From: Candidatus Poribacteria bacterium
GTDB taxonomy: Bacteria > Poribacteria > WGA-4E > WGA-3G
Assembly (NCBI GenBank): GCA_026706025.1
Contig: JAPOZO010000093.1
Location: 45,286 to 109,285, forward strand
Direction: 5' to 3'
Length of the DNA stretch: 64,000 nucleotides
In this document: piece by piece, positions 17,560-26,074 of the stretch
How the letters are laid out: every line of letters begins with the position of its first letter
Position numbering within the stretch: the first letter of the stretch is position 1
The notes under the pieces: model-generated
The model's input: the letters and a program-made list of their open reading frames with translations, nothing else
Databases searched by the model: none
Told to the model about the DNA's origin: nothing
Translations under genes and position numbers: made by a program

Positions 17560-18303
17560 TTAATTGATTTTTATGCAGTCGTACCAGCGTTGTGTTTTCT
17601 TTCCTCTTCGGCTCAAGACCCCGGGTTTGCGTTCGACAGGGGGTCCGAAGTCTCCGTCGTTCTGTTTCAAAACGTCCCAATCGGGTGGGAACCAAGTTCT
17701 GAGGGTTTTACAGTTAACTTCAAGGGGTTCACCTTCCCATCCGCCGACTTTGTAATACATCGGGCAGACCCATCGTTCCACGCCGCGTGCATAGCGTCGC
17801 CACCCGATGACGAAGGTTTGGGCGTGGATAATATCGCCGTCGCGCCAGTGTCGCTCAACGCCGCTCCATGGGTAGCCTGTTGTGCCGCCACCGACACTAA
17901 TTTCACTCCATCCCAAATCGTCGCGGAGGGTAATGTAGGAGTAGTTTGTGCCCCAGGGTGTGTCGTCTGTAGCAAAACGCCACTGCTGTCCGCGGTACCA
18001 ATGGAGGGCACCTCGGATACTTGAACGGGAGACCGCTGCACTCTCAATGGTTTCTACGATGTCAAATTGCCCTCTATTGTTGTAAAGGTTATGGACCCCT
18101 TCGCAGAGCGTGAGGGAGTTAAGCTCAGGTCCGAACCATTTTCCGTTTACACCGGGGGTTCTATAGTAGGCACCTGAACTGGCGGGTTGGGCGCGCTCAC
18201 CGGGATTCAAGCGTGCTCTGGCGTAAGTGCTCCAAAACCCGATGGCGAGGACTGTTATGAGTAAAAGTGCGTTGAAGATGAGGTCTAAATTTTTTCGGAG
18301 CAT
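17560..18303 (-). CDS. Hypothetical protein with N-terminal membrane anchor
   Basis: I do not recognise this 247-residue protein. It starts with one hydrophobic segment (about residues 7-26, LIFNALLLITVLAIGFWSTY) and should face the periplasm. The body is unusually rich in Trp, Tyr, Gly and Arg (PWGTNYSYITLRDDLGWSEI; WSGVERHWRDGD), consistent with a compact beta domain. It sits between two paralogous secreted concanavalin-like genes on the same strand, which suggests a shared extracytoplasmic role. Confidence 0.6.
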   Translation of the reverse strand: MLRKNLDLIFNALLLITVLAIGFWSTYARARLNPGERAQPASSGAYYRTPGVNGKWFGPELNSLTLCEGVHNLYNNRGQFDIVETIESAAVSRSSIRGALHWYRGQQWRFATDDTPWGTNYSYITLRDDLGWSEISVGGGTTGYPWSGVERHWRDGDIIHAQTFVIGWRRYARGVERWVCPMYYKVGGWEGEPLEVNCKTLRTWFPPDWDVLKQNDGDFGPPVERKPGVLSRRGKKTQRWYDCIKIN

Positions 18304-18352
18304 TTATTAATAGTTATCAGTTGTCAGTAAGATAGTGATTAGCCGTCAGCGA

Positions 18353-19051
18353 TCAGCGGTCAGAACTGGTTTTCAGATGTGCCCATGTTGTTGCTAATTT
18401 TCGTATGGGTGAAACTGCGAGTCCGTCAATTGTAAAAGTGTCTACCCATGCGGTGCCGACATTGAGGTCTTCCGTGACAAATCCAGCAAGCACAAAAGCG
18501 ATGGTATCAATGTGATCGAAGTTTGCGTCGGTAAAGTCGATACGGGATTCGCCATCAGCGGAGAGTTGGAATCTGCCGTCATTAAAGTGTAATTCCATCT
18601 GTTGGAGTTCGTCGGTATTCCAACGCTGTCCGGGTTCGATGAATAGGTTGTCGTCTCTTGATGTATACATATCGTTTGTGAAAAAGAGGTAGTAGCCGTG
18701 TTCTTCTATTTCAGTCACAGGATCATAGAAATGCTTTGCGAGAGCGATGCCGAATCTGGCATGCGTTGCGCCGACGGTTTCGAGCGTAATCGTAAAGCCG
18801 TTATAGGGGCCTGGGTAAGCGATGAATTGGTAGCGTTCAAATATCATGCTCCACTGTTCTCGCGCTTGAATTTTTGTCTTTAAAAACCCGTCCTCAACCG
18901 TCCAGACGGAATCGTTTCCGGTGTGCTGCCAATCCGCTTTTGCTTCTTGGTCAAAATGGTCTTCCCAAAGGACGGCATCCGCGCGCCACGGTGGCAGAAA
19001 AAAGACGCAAATGATTATGATTGCTATTAGAATGTGTGCGATGTTTTTCAT
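18353..19051 (-). CDS. Secreted concanavalin-like protein with KLxTxW tail (paralogue)
   Basis: Paralogue of the protein at 16643-17344 with the same domain order: signal peptide (MKNIAHILIAIIIICVFFLP), VLWEDHFDQEAKADW, NDSVWTVEDGFLKT, MELHFNDGRFQLSADGESR, and a terminal VSPIRKLATTWAHLK. I choose ATG 19051; the in-frame extension to 19159 would translate a REP hairpin and overlap the upstream gene. The bases AAAGACCTTATGAAAA are duplicated in tandem across this start, giving a second in-frame ATG at 19069. The tail KLATTWAHLK matches the conserved C-terminal motif. Confidence 0.75.
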   Translation of the reverse strand: MKNIAHILIAIIIICVFFLPPWRADAVLWEDHFDQEAKADWQHTGNDSVWTVEDGFLKTKIQAREQWSMIFERYQFIAYPGPYNGFTITLETVGATHARFGIALAKHFYDPVTEIEEHGYYLFFTNDMYTSRDDNLFIEPGQRWNTDELQQMELHFNDGRFQLSADGESRIDFTDANFDHIDTIAFVLAGFVTEDLNVGTAWVDTFTIDGLAVSPIRKLATTWAHLKTSSDR

Positions 19052-19090
19052 AAGGTCTTTAGTTTTCATAAGGTCTTTAGAAAGAGTGAA

Positions 19091-19115
19091 CGGCACGCGG
19101 AGCGTGCCTACTACT
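19091..19115. repeat. GTAG-REP hairpin (GGCACG type)
   Basis: GGCACGCGGAGCGTGCCTAC is an inverted repeat whose other strand starts GTAGGCACGC. It encodes part of the upstream gene's C-terminus. A near-identical copy is at 28089-28113. Confidence 0.7.
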
Positions 19116-20670
19116 TTGCAAAAGGGGTACCGTCTCGTTTTCCCAGATAGATACGGCATGCAGTGTTAGGAGCCGGAATTGTGATCTGTTTGTGAATGCG
19201 CGTCCGTTGATAACGTTCTGTGGTATCCTCAAATACCGCGCGAACAGCACGGATGTGTAGTTGATAGTGCGTTTCGGTAAGATTCCGGAACTTAAACTTG
19301 CCGTGCGCGTCTGTCTCTACCTCAAATCGATCCAGTGTCATTGACATATCGGACGGATGCAATTCCCAGGGATACCACGCCCGCGAAACAACAGCATTGC
19401 GGACAGGTTCGCCAGTATCCGCCCAGAGCACTTGACCCTGCAGCGTTGCAGTGGGTCGATCCGCTATGATAAGGAGCTCTTCAGGATTCGTTGATGCGTC
19501 CACATCAATACGTGTTGCCGAGATACCGTCTCCGCTGATATAGAGGGTGTATTCTTCTGCAAACAGTCCGTCAATGTGGAAAGCGGATTCTGTTACAGGA
19601 AAATATCTTGATAAGAGCGGTTTATGTAACGCCAGCGGATTCAGGCTCGGTTCGATCTGTGTATCCAGGGGCTGTGTATCGGCGTGGAACACTCTTACGG
19701 TGAACTGTGCATCCGCGGGGAGTGCCTCTGGCAGGATAACGCGTCCTTTAACGGTAACTCCTTTTTCAAGTCGAACAACCGACGGCATCTTTTCGATATC
19801 CACGTTCTCGTAGATTCTGGAAAAGTAGCCCCTCTTGCTTATCTCAAGCGATAGAAACTGCGATTTGGTTTCTACGACTTGCATCTGAAAGTTGCCAGCG
19901 TCGTCTGTCTGCGCTGCTGCGAGAATAGCACTGTGTCCGTGTGGTGTTTCGGCGTGGCGCGTTGCGTAAATCAACGCGTTTGCTATCGGATGTGCCCGTC
20001 CGTCAACAACTGTCCCGCGTAATGTCTCCAGTTTCGGTAAGCGAATAGAAACCTCTGCTTGTTTTTCTGGGTTAATAGATTCTACGTAGGCTATAATAAC
20101 ATCGTTTCGGGAAATTGTCAAGGTGTACGCAATCGGATAGAGTTCAGCGAAGTGGAAATTGCCCGTGGTGTCAGTTTTCGCTCCGTGTTCAATTGGTGCG
20201 GCGGCACGAAAGAAGTCCGCCGACTTGGCGTGCATTTTTAGGTTCACGATAAGTCCAGCGAGATTCTTTTCTCCAGAAATACTGCCTTTCAGGGATAACG
20301 TGTGTTTCAGTGCGATTTTTCCTAAATCATATTTCCTTTTTCCGGGGGACATCTCCTGCCGCAAGCGTTTCGCCTGATACTTCGGATGAAGTGCCATGAG
20401 TGAGAAGGCGTAGTAGGTCTGTGGGTCATTCGGGATCGTTAGTGAAAAAGTGCCATTAGCACGGGTTGCTGTTGCGTGCTCAAAATCTCGGTCGGGATAG
20501 ACACTTGCGATCTTTTCAGCATCGGCACGGACAAGGACATCGGGAATCGGTTGCCCGTTTTCGGCATCAACGCATGTGCCGTGGAGGGATGCGCCGTCTG
20601 GTGTTTGGCAGATGCCAACGGCGGTAGTAAAAAAGAGCAGTAGCAAAATCAAATAGATAGTATTATTCAT
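19111..20670 (-). CDS. Secreted multi-domain carboxypeptidase-regulatory-like protein
   Basis: A signal peptide (MNNTIYLILLLLFFTTAVG; I prefer ATG 20670 over 20712) precedes repeated CarboxypepD_reg-like beta sandwiches. Marks are GTCVDAENGQPIPDVLVRAD near residue 35, GTVVDGRAHPIANALIYA near 215, KGVTVKGRVILPE near 305 and TATLQGQVLWADTGEPVRNAVVSR near 425, each followed by a ...GNFQM or GKFKFRNL strand. Such domains are usually structural in surface or secreted proteins. No catalytic domain is visible. The C-terminal few residues are encoded by a REP hairpin. Confidence 0.82.
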   Translation of the reverse strand: MNNTIYLILLLLFFTTAVGICQTPDGASLHGTCVDAENGQPIPDVLVRADAEKIASVYPDRDFEHATATRANGTFSLTIPNDPQTYYAFSLMALHPKYQAKRLRQEMSPGKRKYDLGKIALKHTLSLKGSISGEKNLAGLIVNLKMHAKSADFFRAAAPIEHGAKTDTTGNFHFAELYPIAYTLTISRNDVIIAYVESINPEKQAEVSIRLPKLETLRGTVVDGRAHPIANALIYATRHAETPHGHSAILAAAQTDDAGNFQMQVVETKSQFLSLEISKRGYFSRIYENVDIEKMPSVVRLEKGVTVKGRVILPEALPADAQFTVRVFHADTQPLDTQIEPSLNPLALHKPLLSRYFPVTESAFHIDGLFAEEYTLYISGDGISATRIDVDASTNPEELLIIADRPTATLQGQVLWADTGEPVRNAVVSRAWYPWELHPSDMSMTLDRFEVETDAHGKFKFRNLTETHYQLHIRAVRAVFEDTTERYQRTRIHKQITIPAPNTACRIYLGKRDGTPFAK

Positions 20671-20830
20671 ACAATATATTCGCTTGAAGGGTTTGATGAA
20701 CAATTGTAGCATGAAATGGGGAAAAATGGTAATTAGTTGTCAGTTATCAGTTATCAGTTGTCGGTAAAGAGTCCCCTCGTATAGGCGCGCGTTATCTTAA
20801 TAGCAAATTACAGCATGGTTCCTTTTTTGA

Positions 20831-20861
20831 TGTAACCTTTTTTTGGGATTTGCATTCTTAA
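20831..20861 (+). promoter_or_regulatory. ECF-type promoter motif before the sigma gene
   Basis: TGTAACC, 14 bases, then GCATTCTTAA. The same motif with identical spacing and a shared GATTT lies at 21565-21595 before the next operon. A TGTAAC -35 with a conserved -10 region is the style of ECF sigma promoters, so autoregulation is likely. Confidence 0.7.
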
Positions 20862-20929
20862 CTTATGATGAAGTTCCAAAATCGGGGTTACAAACCCTTC
20901 TGACAGTGTTGACCTCAACAGAGGATGTA

Positions 20930-21529
20930 ATGGCAATGGATGAGTCACGCGACGAAGAATTGGTGTATCAAAGTTTAGACGATGAGAATGCGGATGCTTT
21001 TGAAATCCTCTATCACCGCTATGAGATGTCGCTTCTGAATTTTTTCTACAGACGCGTTGGGAGCTGGGAAACCGCGCAAGATCTGATGCAAGAGACGTTT
21101 ATCAGAGTGCACAAACACCTCGGAACCCTGCGGGATCGTAAAAAGTTTTCAAGTTGGATGTTTAGCATCGCGAAACAACTCATTGCCACACACATCCGAG
21201 AGAGTCGGAGAAGCGTTGAGACGGATCCAGTTGATGAAATCTTTGAAACCTACACAATAGCACCTGCGCACCGCTCGCCTATAGCGTCAATAATTGCCGA
21301 AGAGCAATTAGAAATCGTCCGTATGTTGGCGCAGCGGCTGCCGGAGTCAGAGCGTAGGGCGTTTGAATTAAGACTTGATAACATGACGCTTGAAGAAATC
21401 GCGAAAACATTAGACATTAGTTCATCGGCGACAAAGGTGCGGTTGCATCGGGCAAAACAGAAGTTAGTTGCTTGGATGAAATCGGAGTATCCGGACGAAT
21501 TCAATCATATACTCGGTGATAAAAGTTAG
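20930..21529 (+). CDS. ECF-type RNA polymerase sigma factor
   Basis: The 199-residue protein shows sigma region 2 (ADAFEILYHRYEMSLLNFFYRRVG, then AQDLMQETFIRVHKHLGTL and KFSSWMFSIAKQL) and sigma region 4 with its helix-turn-helix (LPESERRAFELRLDNMTLEEIAKTL, ATKVRLHRAKQKL). I start at ATG 20930 because AGAGGA lies just upstream and because the frame's first ATG (20843) falls inside the promoter motif. No anti-sigma gene with a membrane segment follows; instead two paralogous soluble proteins do, led by the same promoter motif. Confidence 0.92.
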   Translation: MAMDESRDEELVYQSLDDENADAFEILYHRYEMSLLNFFYRRVGSWETAQDLMQETFIRVHKHLGTLRDRKKFSSWMFSIAKQLIATHIRESRRSVETDPVDEIFETYTIAPAHRSPIASIIAEEQLEIVRMLAQRLPESERRAFELRLDNMTLEEIAKTLDISSSATKVRLHRAKQKLVAWMKSEYPDEFNHILGDKS

Positions 21530-21564
21530 CCGTCATAAAATATCGAAAAAATTTGATTTTTATA

Positions 21565-21595
21565 TGTAACCTTTTCTACGGATTTGCATTCTTAA
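21565..21595 (+). promoter_or_regulatory. Second copy of the ECF-type promoter motif
   Basis: TGTAACC, 14 bases, GCATTCTTAA, matching the motif at 20831-20861 base for base outside five spacer positions. It lies 22 bases before the start of the first GFxL-repeat gene, so the sigma factor probably controls this operon. Confidence 0.7.
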
Positions 21596-21616
21596 TTCAC
21601 AAAAGGAGAATCCAAC

Positions 21617-22324
21617 ATGACACCGACGGATGTCAAGGAACTGCTGAAGCGATTACTTGTGGAGGAAAGTTTTCCAATTGACATAGTAGATATGGCATCC
21701 TTGCAAGATTTAGAGGCAAAGTATTCTACGACAGAGGCGCGTATTAAGGATGTTATTAACCAATGGAACAAGGACGGTAAAATCCATGTGCTTCCGCCTG
21801 GCCGCCCCGATATTATGGAATTCTATACGAAAACCGATGCGTCTTCACCTGCGAAAGAATTGCTGGACTTCTTAGCGATAGAAGCATTTATTGAATCTAT
21901 CATAGCGGAACAGTCGCTACCGATCCGTTTCAGGGACGGGGGTTTCCGGTTGATTACATTTGCAGTGGATGACCCGACGCAGTACCCAGTTAAAATCCTC
22001 CACGGCGGCTTTCGGTTAGGAAAAAGAACAGGTACTGAGGTCCAACTCCCGCAACTTGAGAAGGTTGTAAACCGATTTGAGGTATTACTCAAAGAGAAGG
22101 GGGTCAAGGCAAAAATGTTCCATCGAGGCTTCCAACTCGAAAAAGATGCGGAAACTGAAATACCGCTTTCAACAGTGAAAAAACTTGCTGAACAGATAGA
22201 TACAACCTTTGGGATTAATTATGTGCTGAATGCTTATGAATATGCGAACCCTGAAAAAGCCTCGGATACGAGTTGGACGAGTGCAAGTATTTGCGTCTCT
22301 CTGTGGCGTTTTCCGCGGCGTTAA
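21617..22324 (+). CDS. GFxL-repeat protein 1, unrecognised family
   Basis: I do not recognise this 235-residue soluble protein. It opens with TDVKELLKRLLVEESFPI and then carries three GF(R/Q)L units: IRFRDGGFRL, VKILHGGFRLGKRTGTEV and AKMFHRGFQLEKDAETEI, separated by helices such as QLEKVVNRFEVLLKEKG. It ends with GINYVLNAYEYANP and a TSWTSA segment. The next gene is a paralogue with the same order. The ribosome binding site AAAGGAG is strong and an ECF promoter motif lies just upstream. Being next to a sigma factor without a visible anti-sigma, it may act in that signalling path; that is inference. Confidence 0.72.
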   Translation: MTPTDVKELLKRLLVEESFPIDIVDMASLQDLEAKYSTTEARIKDVINQWNKDGKIHVLPPGRPDIMEFYTKTDASSPAKELLDFLAIEAFIESIIAEQSLPIRFRDGGFRLITFAVDDPTQYPVKILHGGFRLGKRTGTEVQLPQLEKVVNRFEVLLKEKGVKAKMFHRGFQLEKDAETEIPLSTVKKLAEQIDTTFGINYVLNAYEYANPEKASDTSWTSASICVSLWRFPRR

Positions 22325-22370
22325 ATTGCAAAACGGACAAAAAATTTGATTTAGAGAAAGGAGAAAACTC

Positions 22371-23108
22371 ATGCGTCCAAATGATGTCAAAGAACTATTA
22401 GACGCTTTAATTGCTGAACTCAAACTGCCTCTTATTGCTTCCGATAAAGGTCCATTAGTGGTTAGTGAGAAGTCGGACCGTTCAACGCAGTCGAGGATAG
22501 AGCGAGTCGTAGAGCAATGGATGAATGAATACAATCTAAGTTACGGTATCTACGTAGGTAGATCAGCCTCTGAGAGGGATGAAGCAACGACTCGACTCGC
22601 CTTAGAGACGAACCGTGCCCCGGAAATCAAGGAAATTCTAAAGTCATTAGTGGCGGAACAATCACTCCCTCTGAACGTTGTTGATTGGGGTTTTCGACTG
22701 GAAATCCTCGCGGATGAAGGGGTGGACTATCGCTACGACGATATGATACACCTGGAAACATTGTTGGAACAGGAGGGCTTAGATGTCCCCGTACGCCATA
22801 GCGGTTTTAATCTATGGCAGGAAGATCGTACTGACCTCGAGTTCTCACAGTTTCAGGCGCTGGCGAATCGCCTCGCAGCTGCCTTAGCAGGATATGGATT
22901 ACACGTGAAATTGCTTCACAAAGGCTTTGAACTACAGAAGAACGCAGACGACGAGGTGGCTATCGCAGAGGCGAAGGAGCTCACTTACCGATTAGAAAAC
23001 ATGGTAGGCATCCGCTATGTCCAAGGTGGTCATAGGTATTCAAACGATGCGCTGAACCCTGAGATTCATTGGACATCTGCCGACGTGACGACTGCCCTGC
23101 CGTTTTAG
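22371..23108 (+). CDS. GFxL-repeat protein 2, paralogue in tandem
   Basis: Tandem paralogue of the preceding protein (245 residues). It opens NDVKELLDALIAELKLPL, then repeats the helix EIKEILKSLVAEQSLPL before the three GFxL units: NVVDWGFRLEIL, VPVRHSGFNLWQEDRTDL and VKLLHKGFELQKNADDEV. It closes with GIRYVQGGHRYSND and HWTSADV, matching the other protein's GINYV and SWTSA. AAAGGAG precedes the ATG. Forty-six bases separate the two genes, so they form one operon. Function is unknown. Confidence 0.72.
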   Translation: MRPNDVKELLDALIAELKLPLIASDKGPLVVSEKSDRSTQSRIERVVEQWMNEYNLSYGIYVGRSASERDEATTRLALETNRAPEIKEILKSLVAEQSLPLNVVDWGFRLEILADEGVDYRYDDMIHLETLLEQEGLDVPVRHSGFNLWQEDRTDLEFSQFQALANRLAAALAGYGLHVKLLHKGFELQKNADDEVAIAEAKELTYRLENMVGIRYVQGGHRYSNDALNPEIHWTSADVTTALPF

Positions 23109-23180
23109 AGTAAAGTCCGCAAATAAGTTTACACTCCACGATAGTATTGCCCGCTCACACGATAGTATTGCCCGCTCGTA

Positions 23181-23208
23181 GGACTGGGCGACCCAGCCCC
23201 TACGGCCC
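23181..23208. repeat. GTAG-REP hairpin (CTGGG type)
   Basis: GGACTGGGCGACCCAGCCCC followed by TAC reads on the other strand as GTAG, GGGCTGGGTC, GCCCAG. It is preceded by two direct copies of ACGATAGTATTGCCCGCTC near 23138-23178. Confidence 0.6.
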
Positions 23209-23312
23209 GAGTGTGCAAATCATAAAGTAATGGATTGGCATGCCCCCCGATACACACGACTTGGAACTTAGGACACGCTGCCTATCCGATCAAAACACAA
23301 AAAGGAGAAAAA

Positions 23313-23576
23313 ATGACGTACGTAATTTGTGAACCCTGCATCGACGTAAAAGACAGCGCGTGTGTTGATGTCTGTCCGGTGGATTGTATTCATCCGCATC
23401 CGACAGGTGCAGCCGATGAATTTGCGGAAGTTAACCAACTCTACATTGATCCTGAAGAGTGCATCGATTGTGGTATATGTGAACCGGAATGCCCGGTTGA
23501 GGCGATCTTTATAGAGGATGAAGTCCCTGAAGAGTGGGAAGATTTCATAGACATTAACGCAGCGTATTTCGAGTAA
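23313..23576 (+). CDS. Seven-iron-type ferredoxin
   Basis: The 87-residue protein has two cluster-binding segments: CEPCIDVKDSACVDVCPVDC at residues about 6-25, the arrangement of FdxA-type ferredoxins with a 3Fe-4S or degenerate site, and CIDCGICEPECPVEAI near 50-65, a standard 4Fe-4S motif. It is acidic at the C-terminus, as usual for electron carriers. AAAGGAG and ATG 23313 set the start; the upstream in-frame ATG at 23235 has no such site. A hairpin terminator follows at 23656. Confidence 0.9.
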   Translation: MTYVICEPCIDVKDSACVDVCPVDCIHPHPTGAADEFAEVNQLYIDPEECIDCGICEPECPVEAIFIEDEVPEEWEDFIDINAAYFE

Positions 23577-23585
23577 GAAAAAGGA

Positions 23586-23650
23586 CAGGACTTACGCAAA
23601 TTGAACATAGATTTAACCCCCTAAATCCCCCTTATCAGGGAGACTTTAAA
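23586..23650. mobile_element. Fragment of the GGACTTAC-type MITE
   Basis: GGACTTACGCAAATTGAACA and CCCCCTAAATCCCCCTTATC match the left end and interior of the complete element at 32637-32757, but the right inverted repeat is missing and the terminator hairpin follows instead. Confidence 0.55.
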
Positions 23651-23655
23651 AAGAT

Positions 23656-23694
23656 AAAAGACAAGCCCCGCGAAAACCGGGGCTTGTCTTTTTT
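23656..23694. terminator. Bidirectional intrinsic terminator
   Basis: A 15-base stem (AAAAGACAAGCCCCG against CGGGGCTTGTCTTTT) with a short loop and T/A runs on both sides serves the ferredoxin gene on the plus strand and the tRNA genes on the minus strand. Confidence 0.85.
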
Positions 23695-23717
23695 GCTTGC
23701 TCTATTTTGCGTTAGAA

Positions 23718-23792
23718 TACCCCCGACGAGATTTGAACTCGTGTCGCCGCCGTGAAAGGGCGGTGTCCTTGGCCAGGCTAGACGACGGGGGC
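23718..23792 (-). tRNA. tRNA-Glu (anticodon TTC)
   Basis: The minus strand folds as a cloverleaf: acceptor GCCCCCG paired with CGGGGGT plus discriminator A, anticodon stem CCGCC/GGCGG with loop CTTTCAC, and T-arm ACGAGTTCAAATCTCGT. The CCA end is not encoded. Confidence 0.93.
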
Positions 23793-23801
23793 AACAGAAT
23801 G

Positions 23802-23874
23802 TGAGCCGTACAGGGATCGAACCTGTGACCACCTGATTAAAAGTCAGATGCTCTACCAGCTGAGCTAACGGCTC
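23802..23874 (-). tRNA. tRNA-Lys (anticodon TTT)
   Basis: The minus strand reads GAGCCGTTAGCTCAGCTGGT, anticodon stem CTGAC/GTCAG-type with loop TTTTAAT, T-arm CAGGTTCGATCCCTG and acceptor return ACGGCTC plus A. It is nine bases upstream of tRNA-Glu. Confidence 0.93.
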
Positions 23875-24087
23875 GGAGTCATCACAAATTTTAATGATAC
23901 CATACTTTTAGGTGGATGTCAAATTAAAACGAAAATTTTTTAGTAGAAGGCGTTGGGTTTCACTCAATCTCTCTTTAATGTAGATCATAAGGAGATTGGT
24001 GTATGCTCTTTAAGTTTCAAGGGTCTTGATGGAATCCGTTCAACCCAACCTACAAGACTATTCAACCTATTTTACAAAATTTATCAG

Positions 24088-25368
24088 TTACCAGAGGGGT
24101 TGTCCTAACTGTACAATTTGATCTCTATCGGGTCCAATAGAGATAATCGGGATCGGGACGTTGAGGTAATCGGAGACATAAGCGACATAGTCTTTGGTGC
24201 GTTGCGGAATATCCGCTGCGGTGCGTGCTTCGGTTAAAGGTTGTTCCCATCCGGGCAGCGTTTCATAGACCGGTTCGCACTCTTCTAACACTTGTAGGCT
24301 ACTCGGGAAACGGGTGGTTTCTTGTCCTTTATAGCGGTAAGCGACACAAACCTGCAAATCGGTGAGTGTATCAAATACATCGAGTTTCGTCATTGCGATA
24401 GCGGTGAGTCCGTTAATTTGCGTTGCATATCGGAGTGCGACGAGATCAAGCCACCCGCAGCGTCTGGGACGTTGCGTCGTAGCACCGTATTCTTTTCCGA
24501 TTTGCCGAATCTCTTCGTCCAAGTCGGGTGGCATCTCCGTAGGGAAGGGTCCACCGCCGACGCGCGTTACGTAGGCTTTGGAGACCCCCAACACCTCTTG
24601 AATCGCTTTGGGTCCGATGCCGAGTCCGGTACAAACGGCACCTGCGGTGCAGTTAGAGGATGTGACGTAGGGATATGTTCCAAAATCTATATCCAGCATT
24701 GTTCCCTGTGCGCCTTCAAAGAGAATCCGTTTTTCAGTCGCAAGTGCCTCATGCATGAATGCGACGGTATCGGTCACATAAGGCGTAATCCGCTGTGCGT
24801 AGGCGTAGTAGGTTTCGAGAAGGACGTGTCGATCGGGGCCGCCTATCTGGAGTGCTTCGGCTTTGGTTTCGAGGTTGTAATCCAATTTCTTTTGGAACTG
24901 GTCAAACTCAAGGAGATCGCCGACGCGAATGCCAGCATGTCGGTTCATCTTATCGGAGTAGGTGGGTCCAATACCGCGCGAGGTGGTGCCGATTTTGGTA
25001 GCACTTCCCATCTGTTCCCACTGCTCAACCGCCTTATGGTAGGGGAGAATAAGGTGGGCGCGGTCGCTGATTTTCAAGTTATCACTGCTGACCTCAATAC
25101 CCTGTGCCTGCAACCGGTCAATTTCACCGAAGAGCGTCTCCAGATTGATGACGACTCCGTTGCCGATAACGTTCACGGTGTCGGGTCTGAGGATACCCGA
25201 TGGGATGAGATGAAGAATAAAGGTCTGATCACCGAGAACGATGGTATGCCCAGCATTATCGCCGCCCTGATAGCGTGCGACGACATCCGCATCTCCGGCA
25301 AAGACATCGGTCAGTTTACCTTTACTCTCATCGCCCCACTGTGCACCTAAGATGACAATGTTTGACAT
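24088..25368 (-). CDS. purA: Adenylosuccinate synthetase
   Basis: PurA condenses IMP with aspartate using GTP in AMP synthesis. The 426-residue protein has the N-terminal GAQWGDESKGK loop, DNAGHT, GIGPTYSDKMNRHAGIRVGDL, EGAQGTMLDIDFGTYPYVTSSN, GPFPTEMP, TGRPRRCGW-type TTQRPRRCGWLDL and TKLDVFD segments expected of the family. ATG 25368 is used because GAGG lies upstream; an in-frame start at 25389 is unsupported. The gene is of normal length and stands alone. Confidence 0.97.
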   Translation of the reverse strand: MSNIVILGAQWGDESKGKLTDVFAGDADVVARYQGGDNAGHTIVLGDQTFILHLIPSGILRPDTVNVIGNGVVINLETLFGEIDRLQAQGIEVSSDNLKISDRAHLILPYHKAVEQWEQMGSATKIGTTSRGIGPTYSDKMNRHAGIRVGDLLEFDQFQKKLDYNLETKAEALQIGGPDRHVLLETYYAYAQRITPYVTDTVAFMHEALATEKRILFEGAQGTMLDIDFGTYPYVTSSNCTAGAVCTGLGIGPKAIQEVLGVSKAYVTRVGGGPFPTEMPPDLDEEIRQIGKEYGATTQRPRRCGWLDLVALRYATQINGLTAIAMTKLDVFDTLTDLQVCVAYRYKGQETTRFPSSLQVLEECEPVYETLPGWEQPLTEARTAADIPQRTKDYVAYVSDYLNVPIPIISIGPDRDQIVQLGQPLW

Positions 25369-25537
25369 ACAAAACCTCTTGCTACTCACAAAGACGTGTA
25401 GACGCGGTATTCGGCCGCGTTCGTGCTACGCGTTCCGCGTGCCTTTTACGTTATGATAAAATCCGTGATTAGGGGGAACGCTGTTGGTGGGTTTCAATAT
25501 CCGCCCAACGGTGAAATGTGCGAGGGAGCCGACAATT

Positions 25538-25933
25538 CTAACGCTTAGAGAATTGAAAGCGTGCGCGTGCGCCTTTTTGCCCGTATTTCTTCCGCTCGAC
25601 CATTCTCGGATCGCGAGTCAAAAACCCTGCTTTTTTCAGGGAAGACTTCAAGGATTCATCAGCTTTAACGAGTGCGCGTGCGAGTCCGTGTGAAATCGCG
25701 CCAGCCTGCCCGGTATGCCCGCCACCTTTGACGTTGACGAGTACAGCAAACTCACCGCTTTTCTCAACATGCTCGATCGGGCGTTGCGCTGCCTGCCAGT
25801 GGTCGGCACGTTGGAAGTATTCCTGAATCGGTTTCTTATTGACGATAATCCCAGCTTCACCACCGGGGATAATACGGACCCGCGCCACTGAGGTTTTACG
25901 TCGACCGGTTCCCCAGAATTGTTCAATAGCCAT
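25538..25933 (-). CDS. rpsI: 30S ribosomal protein S9
   Basis: The 131-residue protein matches S9: FWGTGRRKTSVARVRIIPG, a VNVKGGGHTGQAGAISHGLARAL core and the basic GFLTRDPRMVERKKYGQKGARARFQFSKR tail that reaches the P site. I start at ATG 25933, ten bases after GGAGAG. It lies downstream of rplM in the usual order, but the 141-base spacer is filled by two tandem REP-like units. Confidence 0.97.
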   Translation of the reverse strand: MAIEQFWGTGRRKTSVARVRIIPGGEAGIIVNKKPIQEYFQRADHWQAAQRPIEHVEKSGEFAVLVNVKGGGHTGQAGAISHGLARALVKADESLKSSLKKAGFLTRDPRMVERKKYGQKGARARFQFSKR

Positions 25934-25954
25934 ACTGCTCATACTCTCCAAAAT

Positions 25955-26035
25955 CAATCGGGGTTACAAACCCCTCCTACCATTTATGAGGTAGTCAATC
26001 GGGGTTACAAACCCCTCCTACCATTTATGAGGTAG
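25955..26035. repeat. Tandem GTAG-REP units inside the rplM-rpsI operon
   Basis: Two 41-base copies of ATCGGGGTTACAAACCCCTC followed by CTACCATTTATGAGGTAGT lie head to tail. On the other strand each reads GTAGGAGGGGTTTGTAACCC. They separate rplM from rpsI and could alter transcript processing. Confidence 0.8.
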
Positions 26036-26074
26036 GTTGTAGGCACGCTCTGCGAAGGCGGCACCTCAACTGAA

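Noticed and set aside
24322..25350. Long 342-codon plus-strand open frame antisense to purA
   Set aside because: It lies entirely opposite a clear purA gene and its product resembles no protein; it is a shadow frame.
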